Shown: piece after piece, positions 27,194 through 36,701 of the stretch
Numbering within the stretch: the stretch's first letter is position 1
How the letters are laid out: each line of letters opens with the position of its first letter
Assembly: GCF_018130245.1 (NCBI RefSeq)
Contig: NZ_JAFCKP010000012.1
Coordinates: forward strand, 1 to 64,000
Direction: 5' to 3'
Source: Bradyrhizobium sp. SZCCT0231
Lineage (GTDB): Bacteria; Pseudomonadota; Alphaproteobacteria; Rhizobiales; Xanthobacteraceae
Length of the DNA: 64,000 bases
Notes under the pieces: generated by a model
The model's database searches: none
The model's input: only the letters and a program-made list of their open reading frames with translations
What the model was told of the DNA's origin: nothing
Program-made: the position numbers and the translations under genes

Positions 27194-27749
27194 AAAGGCC
27201 TCGCGAGCGATGCTACGACGCGCCGATCATCCTGATGATTTCGCGTGTTGACAAGGTCTACGGGAGGGCGGTTACGGCCGGCATCGACAACGCAGTATTA
27301 GATCAATGGGGCCGCATCAGCGCCATCAGGTCGGTCCCGCCATAGACGGCCTGCTCGCGGCAACCGCGTTGACGCGGGCGCTATGATCGCGATGAGGCTG
27401 GGCGAGGGTGACGAATCCGTTGCGCGCGGTGGAGATAGGAATTCATCATAGAGTCGATGGACGACGTCGCCCGGTCTTTGACCCGTCGAGCAAAACAGGT
27501 GCATAATCTCATCATTGCAGGAGGGTCCGATAGGCAGAGTTCCGGCTGGGCTTCTCGAACGGCGACCGAGTTGCGTGGTCGACGCTGGTTTGGACTTCTG
27601 TTTGCCGCCGGACCCTGCGCGTTTTGTGCACTCACCTCAGCGGAATCGTTGCCCCTCTTGAATGCCTCCATCTTTGTTGCATCGCAAGATACCTCTAGCC
27701 CAGCTTGACGTTCACCACGCGCTTAGATTTCGATCGATCGTTACTTGGC
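27194..27749. other. Gene-free region before the giant NTPase gene
   Basis: This 556-base stretch contains repeat B and otherwise nothing recognisable. It should hold the promoter of the gene at 27750. I looked for a left attachment copy of the tRNA-Ser 3 prime end and did not find one. Confidence 0.45.
27484..27640 (+). repeat. Direct repeat B flanking the FAD oxidase gene
   Basis: Second copy of the element at 25917-26033, same orientation, with an internal insertion of about 35 bases. It ends about 110 bases before the giant NTPase gene. Confidence 0.65.
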
Positions 27750-30700
27750 ATGAACTTCATTGACCTCAAAAGATACTTCATCCCTGTTAAGGAAGATCAA
27801 GAGCCAAGTCTCGACGTTGGCCGCATGTGGGGGCCGCGCATAAGCGGCTGGATGTCGTGGGACGATTTGCGACAGCGACGCCGTGTCATCCTGCTTGCTG
27901 AAGCCTATAGCGGAAAGACCGAAGAGTTCCGCCATCAATGCGAAGTCTTGCAAGCCGAAGGCAAACCGGCCTTTTTCCTTCGTATCGAAGACCTCGATCA
28001 GGGGACTGAACAAGCTCTCGACGGCGCGAGCACAAGGCTATTCCGCGATTGGCTAGCGGAACCCAATGAGGCGTGGTTCTTCCTCGACTCCGTCGACGAA
28101 GCCCGCCTCAACCGTAAAAACTTCGATTCAGCTTTGCGGCGGTTTGCCAAGGAAATTGGCGACGCAAGCGAGCGCGCACATGTCTATGTATCCTGCCGGG
28201 TCACAGATTGGCGAGGCGCAGAGGATCGGGCAACCTTCCTTCGCTATTTAGCCGCATGGAAGAAGCCCGAGACCAAACCTTCTTCAACAAGCGACTACAG
28301 CGGCTTGCTTGCTCCGCTCTTCGAAAAGGCCGACCGGCCTCAGAGATCAGTACCTGACACGGAGTCAGCCAATCTTGACGACCTGACGGTCGTCCAGCTG
28401 AGCCCCCTTTCGACCGAACAATATGGCGACCTTGCCAAGGCTGCTGGTGTGCAGGATGTCCGCGCTTTTACCGAGGCGATCGCAAAACAGGGCCTTGCTG
28501 CGCTGACCGAAAGACCCGGCGACCTGGTCGACCTCGCAGACTATTGGAACACGCACGGCAAGTTCGGAGCGTTCGAGAAAATGCTCGAACACAGCATCTT
28601 CCGTAAGCTGTCCGAACCAAATCCGCACAGGCCGGATAATGAGGCTATCTCGCACGACGATGCGGTAAAGGGAGCCGAACGCATCGCTGCTGCGCTTACG
28701 CTCGGCAAGTCGTTTACCCTCCGCGCGCCGGGAAGCGAGCCCGACCCCAAATTGGCGGCAGGCGCGCTCGACCCAGCCCACATACTGCCCGACTGGACCG
28801 ATGCAAAGCGGAACGCCCTGCTCCGCCGCGGCATTTTCGCGCCAGCAACTTACGGCCGCATCCGTTTCCATCACCGCTCAACGCAAGAATACCTTACAGC
28901 TAAATGGCTTGATCGTCTCATCAAGAGCGGTTGCCCGCAGACTGAAGTCTTCAATCTACTCTTCGCCGAACGCTACGGCGTCAAAACCATTGTCCCATCG
29001 CTAAGGTCTGAAGCGGCTTGGTTGTCCCTTTGGCACACGGAAATCCGCGACGAAGTCATTCGTCGCGAGCCTCTTGCCCTGCTTGGTTATGGCGATCCTG
29101 GCTCCCTGCCGCTTGGCGTTCGAGAACAAATTCTGCTCGCCTACGCTACCAGGCAGGCTTCTGGAGATACGGCGGACGACCTCCTCGAAAACCGTGATCT
29201 CTGGTTGTTCGCCGACAAGCGCCTAGCACCAGCGATACTCAAGGCATGGTCCATCAACAAACGGGAAGACTTCCATTTCGACCTCCTCCGTCTCATACGC
29301 GAAGGAGCGATCGTAGGAGCGGTGTCATTGGCAAGGTCCGTCGCCAAGGACAAGAAGGCGAATGACCATCATCGTATCGTGGCAGTACAGGGCCTCGAAG
29401 CTTGCGGTGACAATGCGAGCCTCGCCGCTATCGCTAAAGCCCTCACCAAGAAGCCGGAAGCCGCAAGCACCCGTCTCGCATCATCCTTGTCGCTTGCCCT
29501 GTATCCCGCGCTCCTCAAGACCTCAGAGTTACTTAGGATCATTGCGAAAGCAAAACCGCCGAAGGCCTACAGTACGGACGGCTTCGGCTATCATTTGCAG
29601 GACCTCTATGACAAAGCCCCCGACAATACTGCACGCAAGGCCTTTCTTAGCGGACTAGCCGATCTCTGCCTGTCGAAGCCCTTCAAAGACGATTTCTGCC
29701 GCGTTGCCCGCCAACATCAGGACATAGCCAAGCATCTCCATGACGTGACACGCGTTGAAGTTTTGCGACTTCAGAATTCGAAGCCACCGGATTACCTCGT
29801 GCGCTTACTGATGGTCGTTGAGCGTTCTGGCCGCGAAGGTTTCAATAGCGGGGAGACACCGCGGCTTTTCGAACTCGTCCGCACCAATCCGGCACTCAAT
29901 CGCGCCCTCATGTGGGCAGACATCGCGGAGCAGCGTGCCAATGGCAAGCATGGCCCAGTAACCCACCCGTGGCAGGTCTTCCACGGAGGCTCGGGGCACC
30001 TCTGGGCTCTTTCCAGCAACGATCTGCCGTGGCTTGGTGAAGACCTTCGTTCACAACCCGACCTACAGGATCGTCAAGTCGCACTGAGCGGCATACTGGC
30101 GCTTCATCATCAGGCAGGACAGCTCGCAGCAGAAGAACCGCAAATCCGTTCCATGATTGGCAGCGAAGCCGTTCTACTCGCCGAACTTACCGCGGCGCTT
30201 ACACCGGCCCCGGAAGATCCGATGATGCGCTCGCATCGGCTGCAAAGCGCATTTTATGATCTTCGCAACCGCTACGAAAGGATCAAAGAGAAAGAGGGTT
30301 GGGTCAACTTTCGGCGAACTGTTCTCGACAACCCAGAATTACTTCGCGATCCGAAGAACCTTTCCTCGTGGAAGAAAGGCATCTACCGACTCCACAATCT
30401 GTATAGCTGGCTTCAGCGACGTACACGATCCGAAGAAGCCAATGTCATCCTACAATGGCGACTGCTTGTAGAGGGCTTTGATCGTCAAGTTGCAGAGGCG
30501 TTCCGGGATGGAATGAAGCAGCTCTGGCGGATCGTCAAACCCGTGCGGCCTATCAAGAAGCCAGGCGGGGTAATCACTATTAAGTGGCCTTCGGTCCTGG
30601 CCTTTGCCGGCGTGGGGATCGAGGCCGCTGATGATCCTGACTGGGCCTCTAGCCTGTCGCCAAGAGAGGCAGCGCTAGCAGCGCGCCATGCTTGCCGTGC

Positions 30701-32225
30701 CGAGCAGCACTATCCGGAATGGCTGGATTTGCTGACTATCGCATGGCCGAAAGCCGTTGTCCCGATTATCCGCGAGCAGGTTGAACTCGAATGGAGTTCG
30801 TCCGCGAACTCGCCAAACCTTTTCTTGCACCGCTATGGCGGCGCGGCGAGCTCAATTCAACGCCCTGTACAGCTCCTTCTCATCGAGATCATCGCCTCGT
30901 CCGAGGCCAATTCAATCTCAACGCTGAACAATGCACAGCGGATAGTACGTCGGTTAGACCTCGATGCGAGCCAGAGGGGCCAGCTATTCAAGGTCTTCAG
31001 GCAACGCTTTCATCTACACCTAAAGACCAAGAAGAACGATTTCGCATTAAGCTATCTTGGCCTCCTTCTCTTGCTCGCCCCCGACGCGGCCATGCCCTTT
31101 CTCGAGAAATGGTTGAACAGCGCCCCTCCGGAGGAACGAAAATCGCGCGCCGAACTCACATTCAGCAACCTGTTCGACCGCTATGACTCGCTTATCGCCG
31201 GTTCGCTGTCTGTTGCCACGATCAAAACTCTCGAGGCCCTGCTCCACCTCGCCTATTCCCGAATTCGCCCGAAGGACGACATTATCCATGAGGGATCATA
31301 CTCTCCCGATACCCGGGATCACGCTCAGCACGCCCGCGACGCCCTTCTATCGGCGTTGCTGGCACGTCCGGGGCCAGATGCTTATGGTGCAATAAGGCGA
31401 CTGTCCGATGATCCGGTCTTCGCGCTGCGCTCACACCGCTTTCGCGAATTGGCGCGAGGCAAGGCCATTCGTGACTCCGAATCCCCGGCATGGACCGCCG
31501 AGGAAGTCCGCACCTTCGAAACAGGTTTCCTCGCTCCCGCCAAGACTGGCGCCGACCTGCTCCGCATCGTTCTCGGTGTTCTCGCCGAAATTGATCACAG
31601 CCTGACCAAGGACGACTTCAGCTCGCGCGCGCTCTTGGAGAAGGCCAAGGATGAAGACGAGGTCCAACCTTGGCTCGCCGAGCAACTGTTATTGCGGGCC
31701 AAAGGCCGCTTCCATCTTGTCCGCGAAGGCGAAATCGCGCTCGGCGACAAACCCGATATTTTCGTTGCCTCCACCGCGTCGCCGTTTCAGGTCGCGTTAG
31801 AGATCAAACACGGCGGCAAAGGCTGGTCAGGAAGTGACCTCGAAAACGCTTTGCACACGCAACTTGCTGAGGATTATCTGAAGCCAGAATATCGACGCCA
31901 CGGTGTTCTAGTGGTGACACACCACCGCGATCGACGCTGGCAACGCAGAGATGACAACAAGAAAATCTCGTTCGCAGACCTTATCAGGTGGCTCTCTCGC
32001 TTGGCTGAGAAAGTTACCGAGAATACCTCAGGCCACATACAGGTCGAATGCGTAGGAATCAACGCATGGAAGGCCAAATCTGTCCCTCCTACCCCGAAGA
32101 GGACACGGCCGAAGGCCAAGGTTCAGGTCAAGCGACCATCGACTAACAAGAACGCCGCAAAGAAAAAGAAGGAGGCTGAGGCTCTTCCGCGCAAGCAAAG
32201 GGCCAGGGCTGCGGTAGGTGTCTAG
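27750..32225 (+). CDS. Giant STAND-like NTPase with C-terminal PD-(D/E)XK nuclease-like domain
   Basis: The product has 1491 residues from the ATG at 27750; a TTG at 27705 would add 15. The N-terminal P-loop NTPase has Walker A AEAYSGKT (50-57), Walker B FFLDSVDEA (110-118) and VSCRVTDW (147-154), as in STAND/NACHT ATPases. Residues about 400-1300 are helical, as in HEAT- or TPR-like sensor arrays, without a named repeat. Near the C-terminus KPDIF (Asp1336) and ALEIK (Glu1351, Lys1353) give the PD-(D/E)XK pattern, followed by a Lys/Arg-rich tail of about 50 residues. Two 60-base samples are 57% and 43% G+C, against 58-70% in samples outside. It ends 6 bases before a tRNA-Ser copy. An anti-phage or conflict role is inferred. 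I know of no exact match to this domain order. Confidence 0.75.
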   Translation: MNFIDLKRYFIPVKEDQEPSLDVGRMWGPRISGWMSWDDLRQRRRVILLAEAYSGKTEEFRHQCEVLQAEGKPAFFLRIEDLDQGTEQALDGASTRLFRDWLAEPNEAWFFLDSVDEARLNRKNFDSALRRFAKEIGDASERAHVYVSCRVTDWRGAEDRATFLRYLAAWKKPETKPSSTSDYSGLLAPLFEKADRPQRSVPDTESANLDDLTVVQLSPLSTEQYGDLAKAAGVQDVRAFTEAIAKQGLAALTERPGDLVDLADYWNTHGKFGAFEKMLEHSIFRKLSEPNPHRPDNEAISHDDAVKGAERIAAALTLGKSFTLRAPGSEPDPKLAAGALDPAHILPDWTDAKRNALLRRGIFAPATYGRIRFHHRSTQEYLTAKWLDRLIKSGCPQTEVFNLLFAERYGVKTIVPSLRSEAAWLSLWHTEIRDEVIRREPLALLGYGDPGSLPLGVREQILLAYATRQASGDTADDLLENRDLWLFADKRLAPAILKAWSINKREDFHFDLLRLIREGAIVGAVSLARSVAKDKKANDHHRIVAVQGLEACGDNASLAAIAKALTKKPEAASTRLASSLSLALYPALLKTSELLRIIAKAKPPKAYSTDGFGYHLQDLYDKAPDNTARKAFLSGLADLCLSKPFKDDFCRVARQHQDIAKHLHDVTRVEVLRLQNSKPPDYLVRLLMVVERSGREGFNSGETPRLFELVRTNPALNRALMWADIAEQRANGKHGPVTHPWQVFHGGSGHLWALSSNDLPWLGEDLRSQPDLQDRQVALSGILALHHQAGQLAAEEPQIRSMIGSEAVLLAELTAALTPAPEDPMMRSHRLQSAFYDLRNRYERIKEKEGWVNFRRTVLDNPELLRDPKNLSSWKKGIYRLHNLYSWLQRRTRSEEANVILQWRLLVEGFDRQVAEAFRDGMKQLWRIVKPVRPIKKPGGVITIKWPSVLAFAGVGIEAADDPDWASSLSPREAALAARHACRAEQHYPEWLDLLTIAWPKAVVPIIREQVELEWSSSANSPNLFLHRYGGAASSIQRPVQLLLIEIIASSEANSISTLNNAQRIVRRLDLDASQRGQLFKVFRQRFHLHLKTKKNDFALSYLGLLLLLAPDAAMPFLEKWLNSAPPEERKSRAELTFSNLFDRYDSLIAGSLSVATIKTLEALLHLAYSRIRPKDDIIHEGSYSPDTRDHAQHARDALLSALLARPGPDAYGAIRRLSDDPVFALRSHRFRELARGKAIRDSESPAWTAEEVRTFETGFLAPAKTGADLLRIVLGVLAEIDHSLTKDDFSSRALLEKAKDEDEVQPWLAEQLLLRAKGRFHLVREGEIALGDKPDIFVASTASPFQVALEIKHGGKGWSGSDLENALHTQLAEDYLKPEYRRHGVLVVTHHRDRRWQRRDDNKKISFADLIRWLSRLAEKVTENTSGHIQVECVGINAWKAKSVPPTPKRTRPKAKVQVKRPSTNKNAAKKKKEAEALPRKQRARAAVGV

Positions 32226-32231
32226 ACATAA

Positions 32232-32320
32232 TGGCGGAGAGGGAGGGATTCGAACCCCCGATAGGCTTGCACCTATGCCGCATTTCGAGTGCGGTGCATT
32301 CAACCACTCTGCACCTCTCC
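32232..32320 (-). tRNA. tRNA-Ser(CGA) copy with a one-base deletion, possibly non-functional
   Basis: On the minus strand it reads GGAGAGG ... CTCTCCGCCA with CGA at the anticodon and an encoded CCA. It is identical to the gene at 46126-46215 except that one G is missing between the acceptor and D stems (GGAGAGGTGCAGAG instead of GGAGAGGTGGCAGAG). This shortens the 8-9 linker or breaks the D stem, so function is doubtful unless it is a sequencing error. The flanks for about 10-25 bases also match the other copy. Confidence 0.75.
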
Positions 32321-32412
32321 TGAAGGCGCCATTGAGAGGCTGCGGCCCCTCCCGCAAGCGTGAGAGGTGGACGAGCCCCGCGGCAATCGATTCATCCTGA
32401 AACCATTCCGCC

Positions 32413-33018
32413 CTAATACCACGGCTCCTCATACACCGGCTGGCCGTCGAGCAGCAGCCGCTTGATGGCGGCGCGGCCTGAGGGCAGCACGGCGGCGACG
32501 ATGCGCAGCTTCTGCTGATTGCGGGCCTCTTCGAGCGTCCTGCCCTCGCCCTCGGGCACGAAATAGCTTTCGAGACCGTATTTGATCGTCAGCTTGTCGC
32601 AGAAGATGGGGCTGGTCGAACCGCAGGAACGGCTGACGCGGCCGCGAATCAGGATTTCGGGCGCCGTGACCGGAACAGGCTCGGCATGCACCGAGACGGC
32701 CTCGTAAAGCCCGCCGGCATTGGGCGCGAGCTTGACGAACACGACGGGATTGCGCGTCCCGGCCGGCTTGCCGGTGAGCGCCCCCGCCTGTAGCTGCGAA
32801 ATGTCATAGCGGAGCACGACATAATCGCCGCGCAGGAGATCGCGGGGGTCGACTGGCTGGGTCTGCAGGGTCACCTCACGGCCATCGCGCAGGATCTGCA
32901 TGCGATCGGCGACCATCAGGACCAGCAGCACGCATTGGATCAGGATGGCGGCACCGAACAGCACGGCTTTCGGAATGCGCTGCCAGAACGCGGTGACGGA
33001 TGCGATCAGCTCGGTCAT
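32413..33018 (-). CDS. GDYXXLXY-domain membrane-anchored protein
   Basis: The 201-residue product has one N-terminal membrane helix (about 17-37) and an extracytoplasmic domain. This domain carries the family signature RGDYVVLRYDIS near residue 64 and later KYGLESYFVPEGEG. GDYXXLXY proteins are commonly encoded beside DUF2157 membrane proteins, as here, where the DUF2157 stop overlaps this start by four bases. The pair is probably one functional unit in the envelope. Function is not established. Confidence 0.85.
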   Translation of the reverse strand: MTELIASVTAFWQRIPKAVLFGAAILIQCVLLVLMVADRMQILRDGREVTLQTQPVDPRDLLRGDYVVLRYDISQLQAGALTGKPAGTRNPVVFVKLAPNAGGLYEAVSVHAEPVPVTAPEILIRGRVSRSCGSTSPIFCDKLTIKYGLESYFVPEGEGRTLEEARNQQKLRIVAAVLPSGRAAIKRLLLDGQPVYEEPWY

Positions 33019-34286
33019 CGCCCAGCCCTCGGCAGAATGCGATTGAGCGCGGTTGCAAATGCGACGGCCGCGACGCCCGCCGCCGCGAGGAAAGCCGAGC
33101 GGCGCAGCAGCGACCCCTTCACCGCCCAGGTGATGCCGGCGATGATTCCGGCGATCCCGAGCCAGCCGGCGACGATGCGCGGACGCACGTCATCGAGCAT
33201 GCCGGAGACGACGAGACACAGCATGGCTGAGAGCAGCGCGGCATAGGCGAACCAGGATTCGCCGGCCATGGATGCCGGCCAGACCGGCGCCGCGAGCAGC
33301 ACCAGCCCGATCGCGCCTGCCGCAAGGAGTTCTCCTGCGCGCCTGGTGATTCCAGCCGATGCCAGCGCGAGAATCACACCGGCAACCCCGCACGCAATCG
33401 CCCAAAGCGGCTGGCCCGCACCAGACCCGGTGCGGAAGCGGACGATGTCGTCGACCGTGGTCACCTCGAGGAACGCGGCGACGGCCAGTGAAAACGCGCC
33501 GTAAATCGACAGGATGCTGCCGAGCCGGAACGCCCTCGGCGACGGCGCGGCGGCGATCGCGAGCCCGGCGCCGAACAGCAAGGCCGCACCGTTCGCGAGC
33601 ACGAATGACGGCTGGGCTCCGTCGAATTCGAAGCGAAACGACGTCGCGATCCACCACGGCAGCACGGCGACCGCGACGAGGTGGGCGGCGACGCGGGAAT
33701 GCCAGGCGAAGGCAACAACGGCGGCGAACAGCCAGACCGCCAGGAACGGCAGATGCAGGACATCAGGCGCATCGTAGACACGCATGCAGGTCCAGACCGA
33801 GGCAGAAGCGAGGCCGACCGCAAGCGCACCGCGCGAGCCGGTCAGCACGGCCGCGGCAAACGCACCGATCGACCACAACAGCATGCCGCCGGCAAAGTCT
33901 TCGCCGAGGTGGTACATCTGCCCGACCAGCGCAATGCCGGCGCCGAAGATGATCGCACTGACGCTGGCACAGAGATCGGCAAGAACGGTGCGCCCCGTCG
34001 CGGCGAACCAGGCGCCGAGACCGCCGGCAACGGCCATGCCGGCGACCAGGATCGCAAACCGCATCAGCCGCGCGATCTCCGTCCAGTGCGCCGCAACGAA
34101 GGCGAGGAACGCGGCTGCGATCAAGAGGCCGCCGACGATGGCGACGACCACGGCGATGTTGATACCGGGCGCGAGCGGCGGCAGCGCGTTGCGGATGCTG
34201 GCGGCTGCCGCGGGCGCGATCACGCCATCGGCTTCCCATCGCGCAAGATCAGCTTCGAGGCGCTGCCGGTAGGCTTTGTCGAACAT
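33015..34286 (-). CDS. DUF2157 polytopic membrane protein
   Basis: The 423-residue product has a short soluble N-terminus ([21 protein letters not shown]) typical of DUF2157, followed by about twelve hydrophobic helices. Conserved elements include NIAVVVAIVGGLLIAAAFLAF and FGAGIALVGQMYHLGEDF. It overlaps the GDYXXLXY gene by four bases and is probably translationally coupled with it. Function unknown. Confidence 0.85.
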   Translation of the reverse strand: MFDKAYRQRLEADLARWEADGVIAPAAAASIRNALPPLAPGINIAVVVAIVGGLLIAAAFLAFVAAHWTEIARLMRFAILVAGMAVAGGLGAWFAATGRTVLADLCASVSAIIFGAGIALVGQMYHLGEDFAGGMLLWSIGAFAAAVLTGSRGALAVGLASASVWTCMRVYDAPDVLHLPFLAVWLFAAVVAFAWHSRVAAHLVAVAVLPWWIATSFRFEFDGAQPSFVLANGAALLFGAGLAIAAAPSPRAFRLGSILSIYGAFSLAVAAFLEVTTVDDIVRFRTGSGAGQPLWAIACGVAGVILALASAGITRRAGELLAAGAIGLVLLAAPVWPASMAGESWFAYAALLSAMLCLVVSGMLDDVRPRIVAGWLGIAGIIAGITWAVKGSLLRRSAFLAAAGVAAVAFATALNRILPRAGR

Positions 34287-34318
34287 CGTGGTGAATCACT
34301 GACTCTCGCCTGCCGGCG

Positions 34319-34527
34319 CAGGGCTATCGCATATGAGCCGTACACTTTTGGGCACGATACTCTCCACATCGTCATGGCCGGGCTTGTCCCGGCCATCCAC
34401 GCCTTGCTACGCAGCACAAAGAACGTGGATGCCCGGGCCTTCGCCTCGCCGAAGCGGCTTCGGCCGCGCAGGCGGGACAAGCCCGGGCATGACGACCTCT
34501 GGTGAAGGTTCAAATGCGATAGCCCTG
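34319..34527. repeat. Composite inverted-repeat element, MITE-like
   Basis: CAGGGCTATCGCAT at 34319-34332 and ATGCGATAGCCCTG at 34514-34527 are perfect 14-base terminal inverted repeats. Inside are ATGGCCGGGCTTGTCCCGGC near 34375 and CGGGACAAGCCCGGGCATGA near 34475, forming a second nested palindrome. Most of the 34287-34626 gap is this element. No target-site duplication is obvious. Confidence 0.65.
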
Positions 34528-34626
34528 CCTGCCGGCGGATGTTGCTAGGTCGGTCCGTCCCCATAGCAGGTTCAAGCCATCAATGCTCCGGTGGCGAGAG
34601 CACCGCTCTACCGGCGGCGCAAGGCG

Positions 34627-35547
34627 TCAATCGGCGAAGCTGCGCTCGCGGATCGCCTGCGCACCCGCCAAAATGCCGCGCTGGAGCGCGCGTGCGGCCG
34701 GCGAGAGATCGCGCCCGATGCGCCAGATCAGATAGAGCTCGCGCTCGATCACCGGCTCGACCAGCTTGCGCCAGGTGAGCACGGGATGACTGGCCTCGGG
34801 CCAGGCGAGGCTCGGCAGCGGTGCGACACCGACGCCGGCTTCGACCAGGGCCAGCAGCGTTGCCGGATGCTCGGCTTCGTGGACCGGCGTACCCTGGCCA
34901 AGCTCGGCGACACTGCGCTCGATCTCGAGACGGATGCCGGTACCTGATGCCATCACCACGAGTCCTGCTTTCGACGCCTCGGCCCAGCTCACGGCATCGC
35001 GCGCGGCGAGCGGGTGATCGCGGCGCATCACCAGCGCGAAACTGTCGACCAGCAGGCGCGAGGCGTCGAGCTCGGGATCGTCGCCCGGGACATTGGCGAT
35101 GCCGAGATCGACGTCGCCGCCACGCAGCACCGCAAAGATCTGGTGCCGCGAAATCTCCTTCAGCGTCACCGCGACCATCGGATGCTCGCGCTGAAACGCG
35201 GCGAGCACGCGCGGCATCAGCCGCAGCGCCACCGACGGCACGCAGGCCACCGTGACGTGACCGCGGCGATGTTCGCGCAGGTCGCGCAGATCCTGGAGCT
35301 GGCGATCGAGATCGGCGAGCAGGCGCTGGATGCCCGGCATGAAATCCGCGCCGACCTTGCTGAGCTGGAGCTTTCGCGTGGTGCGATCGAGCAGCCGCAT
35401 CCGCAAGTTTTCCTCGAGCTGACGCACCGCCTGGCTGACGGCGGATTGCGACATGCCGAGTGATCGCGCCGCAGCACTGAAGCTGCCGGTTTCGACGACG
35501 CGCACGAAGGCGCGGAGCTGTTTCAGGTCGAGCTGATCTATCAGCAT
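34627..35547 (-). CDS. LysR-family transcriptional regulator
   Basis: The 306-residue product has the LysR winged helix at the N-terminus, LKQLRAFVRVVETGSFSAAA then LGMSQSAVSQAVRQLEENL. The periplasmic-binding-like effector domain covers about 90-300. It is divergent from the rut-like transporter operon across a 140-base AT-rich gap (35548-35687), the classic arrangement for a LysR regulator of the neighbouring operon. The coinducer is probably the operon substrate, which is inference. Confidence 0.9.
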   Translation of the reverse strand: MLIDQLDLKQLRAFVRVVETGSFSAAARSLGMSQSAVSQAVRQLEENLRMRLLDRTTRKLQLSKVGADFMPGIQRLLADLDRQLQDLRDLREHRRGHVTVACVPSVALRLMPRVLAAFQREHPMVAVTLKEISRHQIFAVLRGGDVDLGIANVPGDDPELDASRLLVDSFALVMRRDHPLAARDAVSWAEASKAGLVVMASGTGIRLEIERSVAELGQGTPVHEAEHPATLLALVEAGVGVAPLPSLAWPEASHPVLTWRKLVEPVIERELYLIWRIGRDLSPAARALQRGILAGAQAIRERSFAD

Positions 35548-35687
35548 TCCTTATAAATATATCTCTCTATTCTGGATTGCTAATGAAAATTTCGAATGCA
35601 AGGATTTTGGGCGAAGACCGGGGATGATCGTCAATTAGGCAGAGCAGGGCGTAACCCACTGTTCTGACAAGCCAAAGGACAAGGGAC

Positions 35688-36701
35688 GTGATCAACAGAC
35701 GCGACCTCATGAAGTATTCACTGCTCGGCGCGGCAACGGCACCGCTGGCGGGCCTGAGCGCCCCGGCTTTCGCGACCGGCAGCAAAGTGGCGATCGCCGA
35801 AGCGCTGCGGCTCGGCATGTACAACTCACTTTATGTCGCCGCGGACAAAGGGCTGTTCGCCAAGCACGGCCTGGATGCCGACCTCTCCACCGCCGGCGGC
35901 ATCGCGCTGCCGGTGCCGATCCTGCTTTCGGGACGCGGCCAGATCGGTGTCACCAGTCCGGGCATGTCGGTCAACGCAGTGCGCGAGGGCGGCAAGATCA
36001 AGAACATCGCAAAGATCGTCGGCGGCGTGTCGATGTGGGGCATTGCCAAGCCCGACAGCAAGATCAGGACGATCGAGGATCTGCGCGGCAAGACCATCGC
36101 CACGCTGAAATTCCCGTCCTCGACGATTCAAGTGCCGACCTACGCGATCAAGACCATCGGCAAGTTCGATCCGAAGGAAGCCGGCGTCACCTTCCTCGAG
36201 CTTCCGCCGGGCGCGCAGGCCGCCGCGGTGAAGGACGGCCGCGCCGACATCGCCACCGCCTTCGAATGGGACGTCAGCATCGCCGCCGAGCAGTTCGGCC
36301 TCGTGCCGGTGCTGTCCTTTGCCGACGCATTGGGATCGCTCTGCTTCACCACCGCGATGGCGACGGAAGAGACCATCGCGAGCAATCCGGCGGCCGTGCA
36401 GGGTTTCTGCAACGCCATCGCGGAAGCGCAGAAGCTGATGCACGAGAACAATGCCGTCTTCACCGAAGTTGCGGAGAAATACTTCCCGAAGGTCACGCCT
36501 TCCGTCGTCGCCAGCGCAACGAAGAACTTCTTCGGTTCCAAGACCGCGATCCCGCGCAATCCGACCATCTCCGCGGATGAGTGGGACCGCGCGATGCAGC
36601 TCGAACAGGGCGGCGGCGCGGTGCAGTCCGCCCTTCCCTATGCGCAGATGGTCGACAACCGTTTTGCCGAGCAGGCCACCAAGCAGTTCGGTCTCGTGTG
36701 A
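35688..36701 (+). CDS. ABC transporter substrate-binding protein, SsuA/NMT1-like
   Basis: The 337-residue product begins [15 protein letters not shown], with a hydrophobic stretch and ALA-like cleavage near residue 30. This is a likely Tat signal, so it may fold before export to the periplasm. The mature part resembles the nitrate/taurine/pyrimidine-precursor binding family ([18 protein letters not shown], then [20 protein letters not shown]). It is the first gene of a six-gene operon with rutB, rutC, permease, rutD and ATPase; its stop overlaps the rutB start by one base. The ligand is presumably a pyrimidine-derived or ureido compound. Confidence 0.85.
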   Translation: MINRRDLMKYSLLGAATAPLAGLSAPAFATGSKVAIAEALRLGMYNSLYVAADKGLFAKHGLDADLSTAGGIALPVPILLSGRGQIGVTSPGMSVNAVREGGKIKNIAKIVGGVSMWGIAKPDSKIRTIEDLRGKTIATLKFPSSTIQVPTYAIKTIGKFDPKEAGVTFLELPPGAQAAAVKDGRADIATAFEWDVSIAAEQFGLVPVLSFADALGSLCFTTAMATEETIASNPAAVQGFCNAIAEAQKLMHENNAVFTEVAEKYFPKVTPSVVASATKNFFGSKTAIPRNPTISADEWDRAMQLEQGGGAVQSALPYAQMVDNRFAEQATKQFGLV

